Notes: generated by a model from the sequence alone, not told the origin. 64,000 nucleotides of DNA from Actinocatenispora thailandica (GCF_016865425.1 NZ_AP023355.1:496001-560000); one strand, 5' to 3'; counted from the first letter of the stretch, positions 1-8,821 are shown. Numbers and translations are program-made.

Positions 1-687
1 GCGCACGAGTTGCTGGTCGACGAGCTGGCCCGGTGGCGGCCCGGCGACGCGGTGCTGTCCGAGGAGGGCGAGCGGTACGACAACGCCCGGCTCGCCGCCG
101 AGCGGGTGTGGATCGTCGATCCGCTGGACGGCACCCGCGAGTTCGCCGAGGCCGGCCGCGCCGACTGGGCGGTGCACGTGGCGCTGTGGCAGCGGGGCGC
201 GGCCGGCGGTGACCGGCCGGCGGACGCGGGCCGGCTGGTCGCCGGTGCGGTGGCGCTGCCGGCGCAGGCCGGCGGCACGGTGCTCGGCACCGACGCGCCG
301 CCGATGTACCCGCCGATGCACGCCGGCCCGATCCGGCTCGCCGCGAGCCGGACCCGCCCGCCGGGGTTCCTCGCCGACCTGTGCGAGCGGGTCGACGGCG
401 AGGTCGTACCGATGGGCTCGGCCGGCGCGAAGATGGCCGCCGTGGTGCAGGGCCAGGTCGACGCGTACGTGCACGCCGGCGGCCAGTACGAGTGGGATTC
501 GGCGGCGCCGGTGGCGGTGGCGCTGGCGACCGGCCTGCACGCGTCCCGGGTGGACGGCTCGCCGCTGCGGTACAACCGGGCGGACCCGTGGCTGCCGGAC
601 GTGCTGGTCTGTCGGCGCGACCTGGCGCCGCGGTTGCTGGAAGTGCTGGCCGAGCTGGGTGTCGGCCGGGAAGATGATGTGATGTGA
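1..687 (+). CDS. cysQ: 3'(2'),5'-bisphosphate nucleotidase CysQ (5' end outside window)
   Basis: Inositol-monophosphatase-fold phosphatase, predicted to hydrolyse PAP, the by-product of PAPS-dependent sulfotransferases, and so keep sulfotransfer running in the cytoplasm. The frame is open from base 1, so the start lies upstream and 228 codons are visible. The metal-binding glutamate pair (EEG, codons 21-22), the DPLDGT metal/phosphate motif (codons 40-45) and the C-terminal WDSAAP motif (codons 165-170) are all present in the order typical of the family. It precedes cysD and cysN on the same strand and fits a sulfate-activation operon. A general inositol phosphatase is the main alternative, but the context favours CysQ. 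Confidence 0.85.
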   Translation, partial: AHELLVDELARWRPGDAVLSEEGERYDNARLAAERVWIVDPLDGTREFAEAGRADWAVHVALWQRGAAGGDRPADAGRLVAGAVALPAQAGGTVLGTDAPPMYPPMHAGPIRLAASRTRPPGFLADLCERVDGEVVPMGSAGAKMAAVVQGQVDAYVHAGGQYEWDSAAPVAVALATGLHASRVDGSPLRYNRADPWLPDVLVCRRDLAPRLLEVLAELGVGREDDVM

Positions 688-860
688 GGTTCGCCGTGGA
701 CGCGTGACCGGGTGATCCGGCAGCATGGGTGGTCGATGACCCGCGCCCGCAGCAGTGCGGTGGGTCTCGGAGTTCCGCTCCGTGGCTGGGTCGTTCGTGC
801 GTCGCCGGGCCGGTTGGCCGCTGACATCTGATCGACGTCGATACCGGACAGGAGTGGACG

Positions 861-1769
861 ATGGGTTCCACCGACTACCGCTTCAGCCAGCTGGACGCGC
901 TGGAGGCGGAGAGCATCTTCGTGTTCCGCGAGGTGGCCGCCGAGTTCGAACGTCCCTGTCTGCTGTTCTCCGGTGGCAAGGACTCGATCGTCATGCTGCA
1001 GTTGGCGCAGAAGGCGTTCTGGCCGGCACCGATCCCGTTCCCGGTGATGCACGTCGACACCGGGCAGAACTTCGCCGAGGTGCTCGCGTTCCGGGACCGC
1101 CGGGCGGAGGAACTCGGCGTCCAGCTGATCGTGGCCAGCGTGCCGGAGGCGATCGAGGCCGGCCTGGTGGTCGATCCGCCGAGCGGGATGCGCAACCGGA
1201 TCCAGACCCCGGTGCTGTTGGACGCGGTGGAGAAGTACCGCTTCGACGCGCTGTTCGGTGGCGCCCGGCGGGACGAGGAGAAGGCCCGGGCCAAGGAACG
1301 CATGTTCAGCTTCCGGGACGAGTTCGGCCAGTGGGACCCGAAGAACCAGCGTCCCGAGCTGTGGTCGCTGTACAACGGGCGGGTGCAGCCCGGGGAGTCG
1401 ATCCGGGTGTTCCCGCTGTCGAACTGGACCGAGCTCGACATCTGGCACTACATCGCCCGGGAGCGCATCGCGCTGCCCGACGTGTACTTCGCCGCCGATC
1501 GTGCGGTGGTCGAGCGCGACGGCATGCTGTACGCGGTGAACGAGTTCATCGTCCCGACCGAGGCCGAGACGGTCCGCACCGAGCGGGTCCGGTACCGCAC
1601 GGTCGGCGACGCGACGTGCACCGCGGCGGTGCCGTCCGCGGCCGACACGGTGGCGAAGGTGATCGACGAGGTGGCCGCGACGCGGATCACCGAGCGCGGC
1701 GCGACCCGCGGCGACGACAAGCTCAGCGAGTCCGCGATGGAGGACCGCAAGCGGGAGGGTTACTTCTAG
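861..1769 (+). CDS. cysD: Sulfate adenylyltransferase subunit 2 (CysD)
   Basis: Catalytic ATP-pyrophosphatase subunit of the CysDN ATP sulfurylase, which makes adenosine 5'-phosphosulfate (APS) from ATP and sulfate. The 302-residue product has the PP-loop SGGKDS at residues 37-42 and the conserved HVDTG and LFGGARRDEEKAR stretches of CysD. Length is normal for the family. An AGGAG ribosome binding site lies about 6 nt before the ATG. Its stop codon directly abuts the cysN ATG with no spacer, so the two subunits are translationally linked. With cysQ upstream this forms the left sulfate-activation block of the polysaccharide locus. Confidence 0.95.
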   Translation: MGSTDYRFSQLDALEAESIFVFREVAAEFERPCLLFSGGKDSIVMLQLAQKAFWPAPIPFPVMHVDTGQNFAEVLAFRDRRAEELGVQLIVASVPEAIEAGLVVDPPSGMRNRIQTPVLLDAVEKYRFDALFGGARRDEEKARAKERMFSFRDEFGQWDPKNQRPELWSLYNGRVQPGESIRVFPLSNWTELDIWHYIARERIALPDVYFAADRAVVERDGMLYAVNEFIVPTEAETVRTERVRYRTVGDATCTAAVPSAADTVAKVIDEVAATRITERGATRGDDKLSESAMEDRKREGYF

Positions 1770-3089
1770 ATGGGCACCCACGACCTGAGCACGGACTCCG
1801 TCGACGGCGCCTGGACCGGCGCCGACGCCGAACCGATCGACCTGCTGCGGTTCGCGACCGCCGGCAGCGTCGACGACGGGAAGTCGACGCTGATCGGGCG
1901 GCTGCTGTACGACTCGAAGTCGATCTTCACCGACCAGCTGGCCGCGGTGGAGTCGACCTCGGCGGCGCGCGGCGACGAGTACACCAACCTGGCGTTGCTG
2001 ACCGACGGGCTGCGCGCGGAGCGGGAGCAGGGCATCACGATCGACGTGGCGTACCGCTACTTCGCGACGCCGCGGCGCAAGTTCATCATCGCCGACACCC
2101 CGGGGCACATCCAGTACACCCGGAACATGGTCACCGGCGCGTCCACCGCCGACCTGGCGCTGATCCTGGTCGACGCGCGCAAGGGACTGGTCGAGCAGTC
2201 CCGCCGGCACGCGTTCCTGTGCTCGCTGTTGCGGGTGCCGCACCTGGTGCTGTGTGTCAACAAGATGGACCTGGTCGACTACTCGCAGCAGGTCTTCGAC
2301 GACATCCACGCCGAGTTCACCGCGTTCGCCACCAAGCTCGACGCGCCGGACCTGACGGTCATCCCGATCTCGGCACTGCACGGCGACAACGTGGTGTCCC
2401 GGTCGGCGAAGATGCCCTGGTACGAGGGGTCCTCGCTGCTGCATCACCTGGAGAACGTGCACATCGCCTCGGACCGGAACCTGGTCGACGCGCGCTTCCC
2501 GGTGCAGTACGTGATCCGGCCGCAGTCGTCGGCGCATCCCGACTACCGGGGGTACGCCGGGCAGATCGCGTCCGGCGTGTTCAAGCCGGGCGACGAGGTG
2601 ATGGTGTTGCCGTCCGGGTTCAGCACCCGCATCGCCGGCATCGACACCGCGGACGGCCCGGTCGCGGAGGCGTTCGCGCCGATGTCGGTGACGATCCGGC
2701 TGGACGACGAGCTCGACGTCTCCCGCGGCGACCTGATCTGCCGGCCGAACAACGCACCGGCGCAGGCGCAGGACATCGAGGCGATGGTCTGCTGGATGGA
2801 CGAGCAGCGGCCGCTGCGGCCGCGCGGCAAGTACGCCATCAAGCACACCACGCACTCGGCCCGGGCCATGGTACGCGACCTGCACTACCGGCTGGACGTC
2901 AACACGTTGCACCGGGACGAGACGGCGGATTCGTTGTCGCTCAACGAGATCGGCCGCATCAAGCTGCGCACCACCCGGCCGCTGCTGGCCGACGAGTACC
3001 GCCGGAACCGCACCACCGGCGGGTTCGTGCTGATCGACGAGCAGACCAACCGTACGGTGGCCGCCGGCATGATCGTCGCCACCGACTGA
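1770..3089 (+). CDS. cysN: Sulfate adenylyltransferase subunit 1, GTPase (CysN)
   Basis: Regulatory GTPase subunit that couples GTP hydrolysis to APS synthesis by CysD. The 439-residue product is EF-Tu-like: P-loop SVDDGKST (residues 33-40), DTPGH (109-113) and NKMD (164-167), followed by beta-barrel domains. It ends without the APS-kinase extension found in CysNC fusions; APS kinase is instead fused to another gene near position 21.1-22.6 kb. The GGAGGG ribosome binding site lies within the last codons of cysD. A strong hairpin follows 38 nt after the stop. Confidence 0.95.
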   Translation: MGTHDLSTDSVDGAWTGADAEPIDLLRFATAGSVDDGKSTLIGRLLYDSKSIFTDQLAAVESTSAARGDEYTNLALLTDGLRAEREQGITIDVAYRYFATPRRKFIIADTPGHIQYTRNMVTGASTADLALILVDARKGLVEQSRRHAFLCSLLRVPHLVLCVNKMDLVDYSQQVFDDIHAEFTAFATKLDAPDLTVIPISALHGDNVVSRSAKMPWYEGSSLLHHLENVHIASDRNLVDARFPVQYVIRPQSSAHPDYRGYAGQIASGVFKPGDEVMVLPSGFSTRIAGIDTADGPVAEAFAPMSVTIRLDDELDVSRGDLICRPNNAPAQAQDIEAMVCWMDEQRPLRPRGKYAIKHTTHSARAMVRDLHYRLDVNTLHRDETADSLSLNEIGRIKLRTTRPLLADEYRRNRTTGGFVLIDEQTNRTVAAGMIVATD

Positions 3090-3127
3090 CCCGGCCACCG
3101 GCGCCCGGGCGGCGGTCCGGAATCACG

Positions 3128-3155
3128 AGGAGGCGGACGCCTGCGTCCGCCTCCT
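3128..3155. terminator. Hairpin terminator between cysN and the convergent glycosyltransferase gene
   Basis: A perfect 13-bp inverted repeat (AGGAGGCGGACGC at 3128-3140 and its complement at 3143-3155) lies just after cysN and downstream of the convergent gene ending at 3326, so it could stop transcription from both sides. The rest of 3090-3325 contains short degenerate direct repeats (around 3170-3225) and no convincing gene. Confidence 0.75.
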
Positions 3156-3325
3156 TCCCGTCCGCCTCGTGCGCCACGTTCGCCTCCTGTGCCGCGTTCG
3201 TCTCCTGTGCCGCGGCGTGGGGGCCCTCGCGCGCCGCGGGGCGCTGTCCGGCTGGGTCGGCGATCGCCGGGTGGGCGACGGCGTGATCGACCAGGGTGGC
3301 GGTGGGACGCGGCTGCCGTGGGCGG

Positions 3326-4312
3326 TCAGATGCCGCGGCCGCGGCGGTGCAGGGTGGACAGAACCGACTCGACGCGGACCAGCCGGGCGGCGGCGGCGAG
3401 GGCGATCGCGGCGCGCGGCTCGCGCGGGTTGCGGCGCAGCGACCGGCCCGCGTACCGCACCGCGGCGCGCCGCTCGCCGGCGGCGGCGTGCCAGCAGGCG
3501 AGCTGCCCGTACAGCCGGGCGGCGCCGGGCCGGCAGGCGGACAGCTCCGGGTGCCGGTCCAGCATCCAGTGCAGCGAGTCGATCTTCGTCCGGTACTGGT
3601 GGGTGAAGAACGAGCCGCCCCACCGGACCCGGGTCAGCGGCCGGTCGACGTGCACGATCGGCCGCCGCCGGGCGGCGCGCAGCAGCAGGTCGTAGTCCTC
3701 GTTCTGGCTGCCGGGGGCGTCCTCGGCGACCAGCCCGAGCCGGTCGGCGGCGAGCGCGTCGGCGCGGATCAGGAACGTCGAGGCGTGCAGCATCGACATC
3801 CGGGACCGGGCCAGGTCGGCGAGGTCGACGACGTCGGTGCCGGCGAGCCGGGGCCGCACCGCCCCGTCGTACTCGACCTCGATGCCGCAGGTGGCGAACT
3901 CGGCGCCGGGATGCGCGGCGAGCGCGCCGACCTGCGCGGCGAGCTTGTCCGGTAGCCACACGTCGTCGTCGTCGCAGAACGCGACCAGCGGTACGTCCAT
4001 GGTGGACAGTGCGGCGATGCCGGTGTTACGGGCCCCGGCCAGCCCGGCGGTACGGTCGTTGCCCAGCACGGTGACCCGGTCACCGGCGAGGTCGGGATCC
4101 GGCTCGGCCCGGTCGAACACCACGACGACCCGCACCGTGCCGCGGTAGCGCTGCCCGAGCACCGACGCGATGGCCTCCCGCACCTGTACCGGCCGGTCGT
4201 GCGTCGCGATCACCACCCCCACCGCGGGGGCGGCCGGGCCGCCGTCCACGGCGGGCGAACGCCGCGCGGCCCCGGTGTCATCCACTGTGGACGGTCCGAC
4301 GTGGTCGGTCAT
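3326..4312 (-). CDS. Family 2 glycosyltransferase
   Basis: Predicted 328-residue inverting GT-A glycosyltransferase acting at the inner membrane face on a polysaccharide precursor. The N-terminal nucleotide-sugar fold starts with VGVVIATHDRP (about 31-41), contains the GLAGARNTG stretch (about 90-98), and the acidic DDDD metal-binding cluster at 114-117 followed by VWLPDKL. The C-terminal third (ACWHAAAGERRAAVRYAGRS) resembles the alpha-helical tail common in actinobacterial GT2 enzymes. The start was chosen at the ATG overlapping the sulfotransferase stop (ATGA), implying translational coupling to that upstream gene. Sugar donor and acceptor cannot be inferred. Confidence 0.85.
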   Translation of the reverse strand: MTDHVGPSTVDDTGAARRSPAVDGGPAAPAVGVVIATHDRPVQVREAIASVLGQRYRGTVRVVVVFDRAEPDPDLAGDRVTVLGNDRTAGLAGARNTGIAALSTMDVPLVAFCDDDDVWLPDKLAAQVGALAAHPGAEFATCGIEVEYDGAVRPRLAGTDVVDLADLARSRMSMLHASTFLIRADALAADRLGLVAEDAPGSQNEDYDLLLRAARRRPIVHVDRPLTRVRWGGSFFTHQYRTKIDSLHWMLDRHPELSACRPGAARLYGQLACWHAAAGERRAAVRYAGRSLRRNPREPRAAIALAAAARLVRVESVLSTLHRRGRGI

Positions 4313-5271
4313 CGCGGCGCTCCGGCGGGGACGGGACGGCGGACGGTGCCCAGCGGGTAGCCGTACGCGCCGAGCAGCGGTGCGGTCAGCGCGCCGACCA
4401 GCCGGCGGCTCGGTGCCGGCAGTTCGGCCCGCCAGGCGTCGTCGCAGCGCAGTTCGACGTCGCCGGTGAGGAACCGCATCGGGTTGCCGGCGGCGCTGTG
4501 GCAGCGACCCAGCCGGGCGCCGTGGTCGGTCAGGAACGCCGGCGGCCGCGGTTGCGGCGGCAGGCCGGCGAACCGGCGGATCTGCTCCACCGCGGTGGCC
4601 GGCTCGGCGACGAACCGTTCGTACCGGACCCGGTGTACCGGGGTGCCGAGCCGCTCCAGGATGCCGAACGCGGCGTTGTGCGCGTTCCACAGCAGCGCGG
4701 AGCGGGCCGGCGGGTAGCGCGTCATCTCGGCGCTGCCGTCGGCTTCCGGCCGCAGCCGGGTGCGGGTCCACGAGTACGCGACGCCGCGCGGGTCGCGGAC
4801 CACGTGCACCACCCGCAGGTCGACGTCGCGCTGCCAGCGCAGGCAGAACGCGAGCGACGCGTGCTTGGACGAGTCGACGACGACCTGGGCGCCGGCCACC
4901 GTGGCCGCGGCACGGTAGATCCGCAGGTACGCCTCGGTGTACTCGGCGACGAGCCGGGCCCGCGCGGTGCGCAGCCGGGGTGCGGCGAGTTCCGGGAGGT
5001 AGCGGGTGCGTTCGATCGCGTCGCGCAGCCCGATGACCCGCAGCGCCAGGTCGGCGTCCCAGCCGCCGAACGCCTCGCCGCCGACCTCGCGCCAGAACGG
5101 GCAGCGGGAGAACCGCTCGCCGCAACCGCACCGCTCGTCGTCGAGCACGTCGCGGCGCCACAGGTGGACGACCTCGCCGAGCCCGCAGATGCCGGGCAGC
5201 TCGCCGAGGACCCGCTCGATCAGCGTGGTGCCGCTGCGGCCGAGGCCGCCCAGGAACAGCACACGTACCAC
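4309..5271 (-). CDS. PAPS-dependent sulfotransferase
   Basis: Predicted cytoplasmic sulfotransferase of 320 residues that moves sulfate from PAPS to an acceptor, here probably a glycan. The N-terminus VVRVLFLGGLGRSGTTLIER carries the 5'-phosphosulfate-binding loop (about residues 9-20). A VVDSSKHASLA stretch and the 3'-phosphate motif VVRDPRGVAYSW follow. A Cys-rich CGCGERFSRCPFW segment (about 48-60) suggests a bound metal or disulfide. The GTG at 5271 was chosen because the family starts just before this loop and GAGGA sits 5-6 nt upstream; the open frame extends to 5391. It is coupled through ATGA to the GT2 gene and diverges from the WecG-family gene. Confidence 0.88.
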   Translation of the reverse strand: MVRVLFLGGLGRSGTTLIERVLGELPGICGLGEVVHLWRRDVLDDERCGCGERFSRCPFWREVGGEAFGGWDADLALRVIGLRDAIERTRYLPELAAPRLRTARARLVAEYTEAYLRIYRAAATVAGAQVVVDSSKHASLAFCLRWQRDVDLRVVHVVRDPRGVAYSWTRTRLRPEADGSAEMTRYPPARSALLWNAHNAAFGILERLGTPVHRVRYERFVAEPATAVEQIRRFAGLPPQPRPPAFLTDHGARLGRCHSAAGNPMRFLTGDVELRCDDAWRAELPAPSRRLVGALTAPLLGAYGYPLGTVRRPVPAGAPR

Positions 5272-5414
5272 GGATGTCCTCGCCTTCTCGCGCTCGGTTC
5301 CGGTTTGGCGCCACGGGTACCGGGACCCGCGGGTAGATCGCCCCGGGGTACAACGACACTTCGCGAGTATGGTCACCATCGGTAGGTACATGAGAACGAT
5401 GTGTAGTTTCTGCG

Positions 5415-5430
5415 CTAGGGTCTCGGCTCA
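5415..5430 (+). promoter_or_regulatory. Putative promoter giving a leaderless WecG-family mRNA
   Basis: A TAGGGT hexamer at 5415-5420 ends 9 nt before the ATG at 5430, no Shine-Dalgarno sequence is visible, and the upstream 5380-5415 stretch is AT-richer than its surroundings. The spacing would place transcription start at or near the ATG, as in actinobacterial leaderless genes. The -35 match is weak. Confidence 0.35.
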
Positions 5431-6254
5431 TGTCCGTCCCCGTCACCGAACGTGTCGTGCTCGCCGACGTCGCCTTCCACCCGTACACCGAGGCCGAGCT
5501 GGTCGCCGCCGTGGCCGCCGCCTCGGCCGCCGGCCGGGGCGGCACGATCGTCACGCCCAACGTCGACATCCTGCGGCTGGCCAGGCGCGACACCGAGGCG
5601 CGCGGGCACGTCGAGGCGGCCAGTTACGTGGTGGCGGACGGTACGCCGCTGGTGTGGGCCAGCCGGCTGGCCGGCGTGGCGCTACCGGAGCGGGTCGCCG
5701 GCTCGAACCTGATCTGGTCGCTGTCCGCCGCGCTCGCCGCCCGGTCCGGCTCGGTGTACCTGCTGGGTGGGCCACCGGGGGTGGCCGGCCGGGCCGGCAC
5801 GGTGCTCGCGCAGCGGTACCCGGGGTTGGTGGTGGCCGGTGCCGCGTCGCCGTCGTACGGCTTCTTCGACGAGCCGGCCGAACTCGACGCCGTCTGTGGG
5901 GCCGTCCGGGCCGCCGACCCCGACCTCGTCTACGTCGGGCTCGGGTTCCCGAAACAGGAGCGGCTCATCGCGCGGCTCGCGCCGGAACTGCCGCGCTGCT
6001 GGTTCGTCGGCTGCGGCGCCGCGATCGGCTTCGTCGCCGGCGAGCAGCGCCGGGCGCCGGGCTGGATGCAACGTACCGGGCTGGAGTGGTTGCACCGGTT
6101 GGCATCCGAACCGACCCGGCTGGCCCGCCGGTACCTGGTGCACGACCTGCCGTTCGCGACCCGGTTGCTGCTGGCCGCGCTCGCGCACCGGGCGCCGTGG
6201 GCCGGCGCGGTCGCGCCGACCCACGGGCCGCAGCAGGTCAATGGCCGAACGTGA
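5430..6254 (+). CDS. WecG/TagA/CpsF family glycosyltransferase
   Basis: Predicted GT26 enzyme, 274 residues, that transfers a sugar (UDP-ManNAcA or related in known members) to an undecaprenyl-linked acceptor during capsule, teichoic acid or enterobacterial common antigen synthesis. Diagnostic segments are present in order: TPNVDILRLA (about 46-55), VADGTPLVWASRL (about 69-81), YVGLGFPKQERLIA, GCGAAIGFVAGEQRRAPGWM and the C-terminal LEWLHRLASEPTRLARRYL. This marks the surrounding genes as a lipid-linked surface glycan locus. Its last 17 nt overlap the convergent GH16 gene. Confidence 0.9.
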   Translation: MSVPVTERVVLADVAFHPYTEAELVAAVAAASAAGRGGTIVTPNVDILRLARRDTEARGHVEAASYVVADGTPLVWASRLAGVALPERVAGSNLIWSLSAALAARSGSVYLLGGPPGVAGRAGTVLAQRYPGLVVAGAASPSYGFFDEPAELDAVCGAVRAADPDLVYVGLGFPKQERLIARLAPELPRCWFVGCGAAIGFVAGEQRRAPGWMQRTGLEWLHRLASEPTRLARRYLVHDLPFATRLLLAALAHRAPWAGAVAPTHGPQQVNGRT

Positions 6255-7644
6255 ACCAGTTGAGGTTGACGAAGTCGGCCGGCTGGCCGCTGGTGAAGGT
6301 CAGGTAGACCGTGTGGGTGCCGGTGACCCCGGCGATGTTCGCCGGTACCGTCTCCCAGCTCTGCCAGCCGCCGGTGTTGCCGATCGCGAAGCTGCCCACC
6401 GGGGACGCCGACCGTGAGTCGAGCCGAACCTCGACCAGCCCGCTGACACCGGCTCCGGCACCGGACGCGACCCGGGCCCGGAACTGGGTCGCCGCGGTGG
6501 ATCCGAAGTCGACCCCGTCGTAGCGCGCCCAGTCGCCGTTGGCGATCCAGCCGACGTCCTGGCCGCCGCCGGTGTCGGTGGTGGTCTCGGTCGCCACGCC
6601 GGACGCCGCCGAGTAGCCCTCGGCCTGGATCGTGGAGTACGCGCCGGTGCCGCCACCGCCGCCGGGCGGGGTGCCGGACGCGGTCGAGTACGCGGCCACG
6701 TAGTCCACGCTCATTCCGGCGCCGGAGCTGGTGGAGCCCGACGGGCTGCCGCAGCCGCACACGCCGTTGGGGAAGCCGCCGCCCATCGCCACGTTCAGGA
6801 TGATGAAGAACCCGTGGTCGACCGCGTTCTGCCAGGTGCTCGTGCCGACCTGGCTCTCGTTCACGGTGTAGAAGTTCGTCCCGTCCAGGTACCAGCGGAT
6901 CTGCTCGGCGGACGTGTTCGTCCGGTCGATGATCACCGAGTACGTGTGGTAGCCGGTCTGGCAGCCGGAGCAGGACTGCAGCCCGCTGCCCAGCCCGTTC
7001 GTCTCGTTGCACGGGCCGCCCGGGTCGACGCCGCAGTGGAAGGTGCCGGCTTCCTTGCTGAGCGCGTTGACGTCCTCCATCACGTCGATCTCGCCGATGC
7101 TCGGCCAGTTCGTCGCGCCGACCGGCCGGGCCGCCGCGCCCAGCATCCAGAACGCCGGCCAGTAGCCGAGGCCGTTCGCCGGGTTCGGCTGCTTGATCGA
7201 GGCGGTCACCTCCAGCTGCCCGCCGGCCGGTGCGGCGAGGTCGGTCCGCTGCGTCTCGATCCGCCCCGAGGTCCAGCTTCCGTTGTTGTTCAGCGGCTTG
7301 ATCACCAGGTGGCCGGAGCCGTCCTGGTAGACGTTGCTGGTGCTGTCGGTCATCGTCTCGACCTCGCCGGTGCCCCAGTTGCCGGCGCCGCCCGGGTAGC
7401 CGGTGCCGGTGTCGTAGAGCCAGGTGGACCGGGACACCCCGGTGCCGGCGGAGCCGCCGAAGTCGTCGCTGAACACGGTGCTCCACCCGGTCGGTGGTGC
7501 GGGCACCGCCTGCGGTGTCGCGGCCCGCGTCGCGGCGCCGGACGGTGCCGCGTCGGACGGTACGGCGGCGCCGAACGCGGCGAGCGTGACGGCCGCGCCG
7601 GCCACGAGTACCAGCTTGATCCTGTGCCCAATCGATCTGCTCAC
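6238..7644 (-). CDS. Secreted glycoside hydrolase family 16 with C-terminal CBM6
   Basis: Predicted secreted endo-glucanase/galactanase-type enzyme of 468 residues. A signal peptide (about 1-33: basic start, hydrophobic run, AAFGA...DAA) precedes a GH16 beta-jelly-roll. The catalytic signature GEIDVMED places nucleophile E185 and acid/base E190. After a Gly/Pro linker near 335, a carbohydrate-binding module of CBM6 type (IQAEGYSAASGV ... GGWQSWETV ... VNLNWFTF) ends the protein. GTG start with GGAGGT 5 nt upstream. Within an exopolysaccharide locus it could trim or release the polymer; a role in digesting external beta-glucans is equally possible. A promoter and LacI-type operator candidate lie upstream. 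Confidence 0.9.
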   Translation of the reverse strand: MSRSIGHRIKLVLVAGAAVTLAAFGAAVPSDAAPSGAATRAATPQAVPAPPTGWSTVFSDDFGGSAGTGVSRSTWLYDTGTGYPGGAGNWGTGEVETMTDSTSNVYQDGSGHLVIKPLNNNGSWTSGRIETQRTDLAAPAGGQLEVTASIKQPNPANGLGYWPAFWMLGAAARPVGATNWPSIGEIDVMEDVNALSKEAGTFHCGVDPGGPCNETNGLGSGLQSCSGCQTGYHTYSVIIDRTNTSAEQIRWYLDGTNFYTVNESQVGTSTWQNAVDHGFFIILNVAMGGGFPNGVCGCGSPSGSTSSGAGMSVDYVAAYSTASGTPPGGGGGTGAYSTIQAEGYSAASGVATETTTDTGGGQDVGWIANGDWARYDGVDFGSTAATQFRARVASGAGAGVSGLVEVRLDSRSASPVGSFAIGNTGGWQSWETVPANIAGVTGTHTVYLTFTSGQPADFVNLNWFTFGH

Positions 7645-7742
7645 GGTGACCTCCGCGGTGCATCCGAGGCGAGCGCGGGCGGGTCGTCGAGGGGCGCCGC
7701 CCGCAGGGGAACACCTCCGTACACATCGGGGTGAATGCGGAC

Positions 7743-7754
7743 GGAAGCGCTTAC
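7743..7754. promoter_or_regulatory. LacI-type operator candidate for the GH16 gene
   Basis: GGAAGCGCTTAC contains the 8-bp palindrome AAGCGCTT at 7745-7752. AGCGCT-centred palindromes are known operators of LacI-family sugar repressors (CebR-like) in actinobacteria. It sits 5 nt downstream of the predicted -10, over the expected transcription start, a position suited to repression. No LacI gene is visible in the window. Confidence 0.45.
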
Positions 7755-7759
7755 GGAGG

Positions 7760-7789
7760 AGTACACCGCCGAACCGGGTTATCTGTCAA
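7760..7789 (-). promoter_or_regulatory. Putative promoter of the GH16 gene
   Basis: On the minus strand a perfect TTGACA -35 (7784-7789) is followed after 18 nt by TGTACT (7760-7765) as a -10-like hexamer. The rest of the 307-nt gap 7645-7951 shows no gene. Confidence 0.45.
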
Positions 7790-7951
7790 GTAACTTCACA
7801 GTTCCCGTCCGGCGACGCACGCACCACCGCGCGGGCCGGCCGCACGGTGGTGCGCGGGAGACCGCGGCTGCCGACGTCGCTGGCACCGGACGTTGCCGGG
7901 CGGATGGAACGACCGCGGCGCGGCGGCCGGGTGCCGCCGCGCCCGATGCGT

Positions 7952-8821
7952 TCAGCCGTGGGCCAGCGGATCGAGGTCGCCGGCGGTGGCGCCGGACGCG
8001 GTCGTCGACTCGCTCAGCGCGCGCCACCGCTGGTCGGAGTCGAGCAGGGCCCGGCCGGCCGCGGTCGCGTACCGGAACGCGTCGGCGCCGGCGAGCAGCC
8101 GCAGCGGCGGGTCGGGGAGTGCCACCACGTCGAGGACCAGCCGGGCGACCTTCGCCGGGTCGCTGGCCGCGGTGGCCTCGCCGGAACCGTGCATGGCCGC
8201 CGCCCGGCCGACCGTGTCCGCGTACTCCGGCCGGATGTTGGCGACCCGCATCGACGAGCCCGCCCAGTCGGTGCGCATGCCGCCGGGTTCGATCACGGTG
8301 ACCGCGATGCCGAGCGGCGCGACCTCGGCGGCCAGCACCGAGGAGTAGCCGCCGACCGCCCACTTCGCGGTCTGGTACGCACCGAGGCCGGGGGTGGCGA
8401 GCCGGCCGCCGACCGACGAGATCTGGATGATCCGGCCGGCGCGCTGCTGCCGCATGACGGGCAGTGCCGCCTGGGTCAGCCGGACCACGCCGAACAGGTT
8501 GGTCTCGACCTGCGCGCGGAAGTCGGCCGGTTCGACGTCCTCGATCGACGCGACGTTGGCATAGCCCGCGTTGTTGACCAGCACGTCGAGCCGGCCGAAC
8601 CGGTCGACGGCGGTACGCACGGCGGACCGGGCGGCGGCGTCGTCGGTGACGTCCAGCGGTACGGCGACGAACCGGTCCGGGTACTCGGCGGCGAGGTCGT
8701 CGAGCGTCGACGTGCTGCGGGCGCCCGCGACGACGCGGTGGCCGTTGGCGAGTGCGGTACGGACGATCTCCCGGCCGAGGCCCCGCGAAGCGCCGCTGAC
8801 CAGGAAAACCAGGGACGACAT
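7952..8821 (-). CDS. Short-chain dehydrogenase/reductase
   Basis: Classical SDR of 289 residues, an NAD(P)(H)-dependent oxidoreductase of unknown substrate. The nucleotide-binding VSGASRGLGRE motif lies at the N-terminus, then the NNAG motif, the catalytic Ser in IQISSVGGR and the YQTAK Tyr-Lys pair, followed by EPGG. The ATG at 8821 was chosen because GGAAG lies 8 nt upstream; a GTG 9 nt earlier would overlap that site. It is divergent from a TetR gene with two operator-like palindromes between them, the usual arrangement for a locally regulated oxidoreductase. It is probably not part of polysaccharide synthesis. Confidence 0.88.
   Translation of the reverse strand: MSSLVFLVSGASRGLGREIVRTALANGHRVVAGARSTSTLDDLAAEYPDRFVAVPLDVTDDAAARSAVRTAVDRFGRLDVLVNNAGYANVASIEDVEPADFRAQVETNLFGVVRLTQAALPVMRQQRAGRIIQISSVGGRLATPGLGAYQTAKWAVGGYSSVLAAEVAPLGIAVTVIEPGGMRTDWAGSSMRVANIRPEYADTVGRAAAMHGSGEATAASDPAKVARLVLDVVALPDPPLRLLAGADAFRYATAAGRALLDSDQRWRALSESTTASGATAGDLDPLAHG

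Noticed and set aside
755-3286. 843-codon frame over cysD and cysN
   Set aside because: Shadow of the real cysD and cysN frames; Arg/Gly/Ala-rich, no motifs.
3123-3959. Minus-strand frame starting inside the GT2 gene
   Set aside because: Composition typical of a GC shadow. The GT2 frame carries the DDDD motif and correct coupling.
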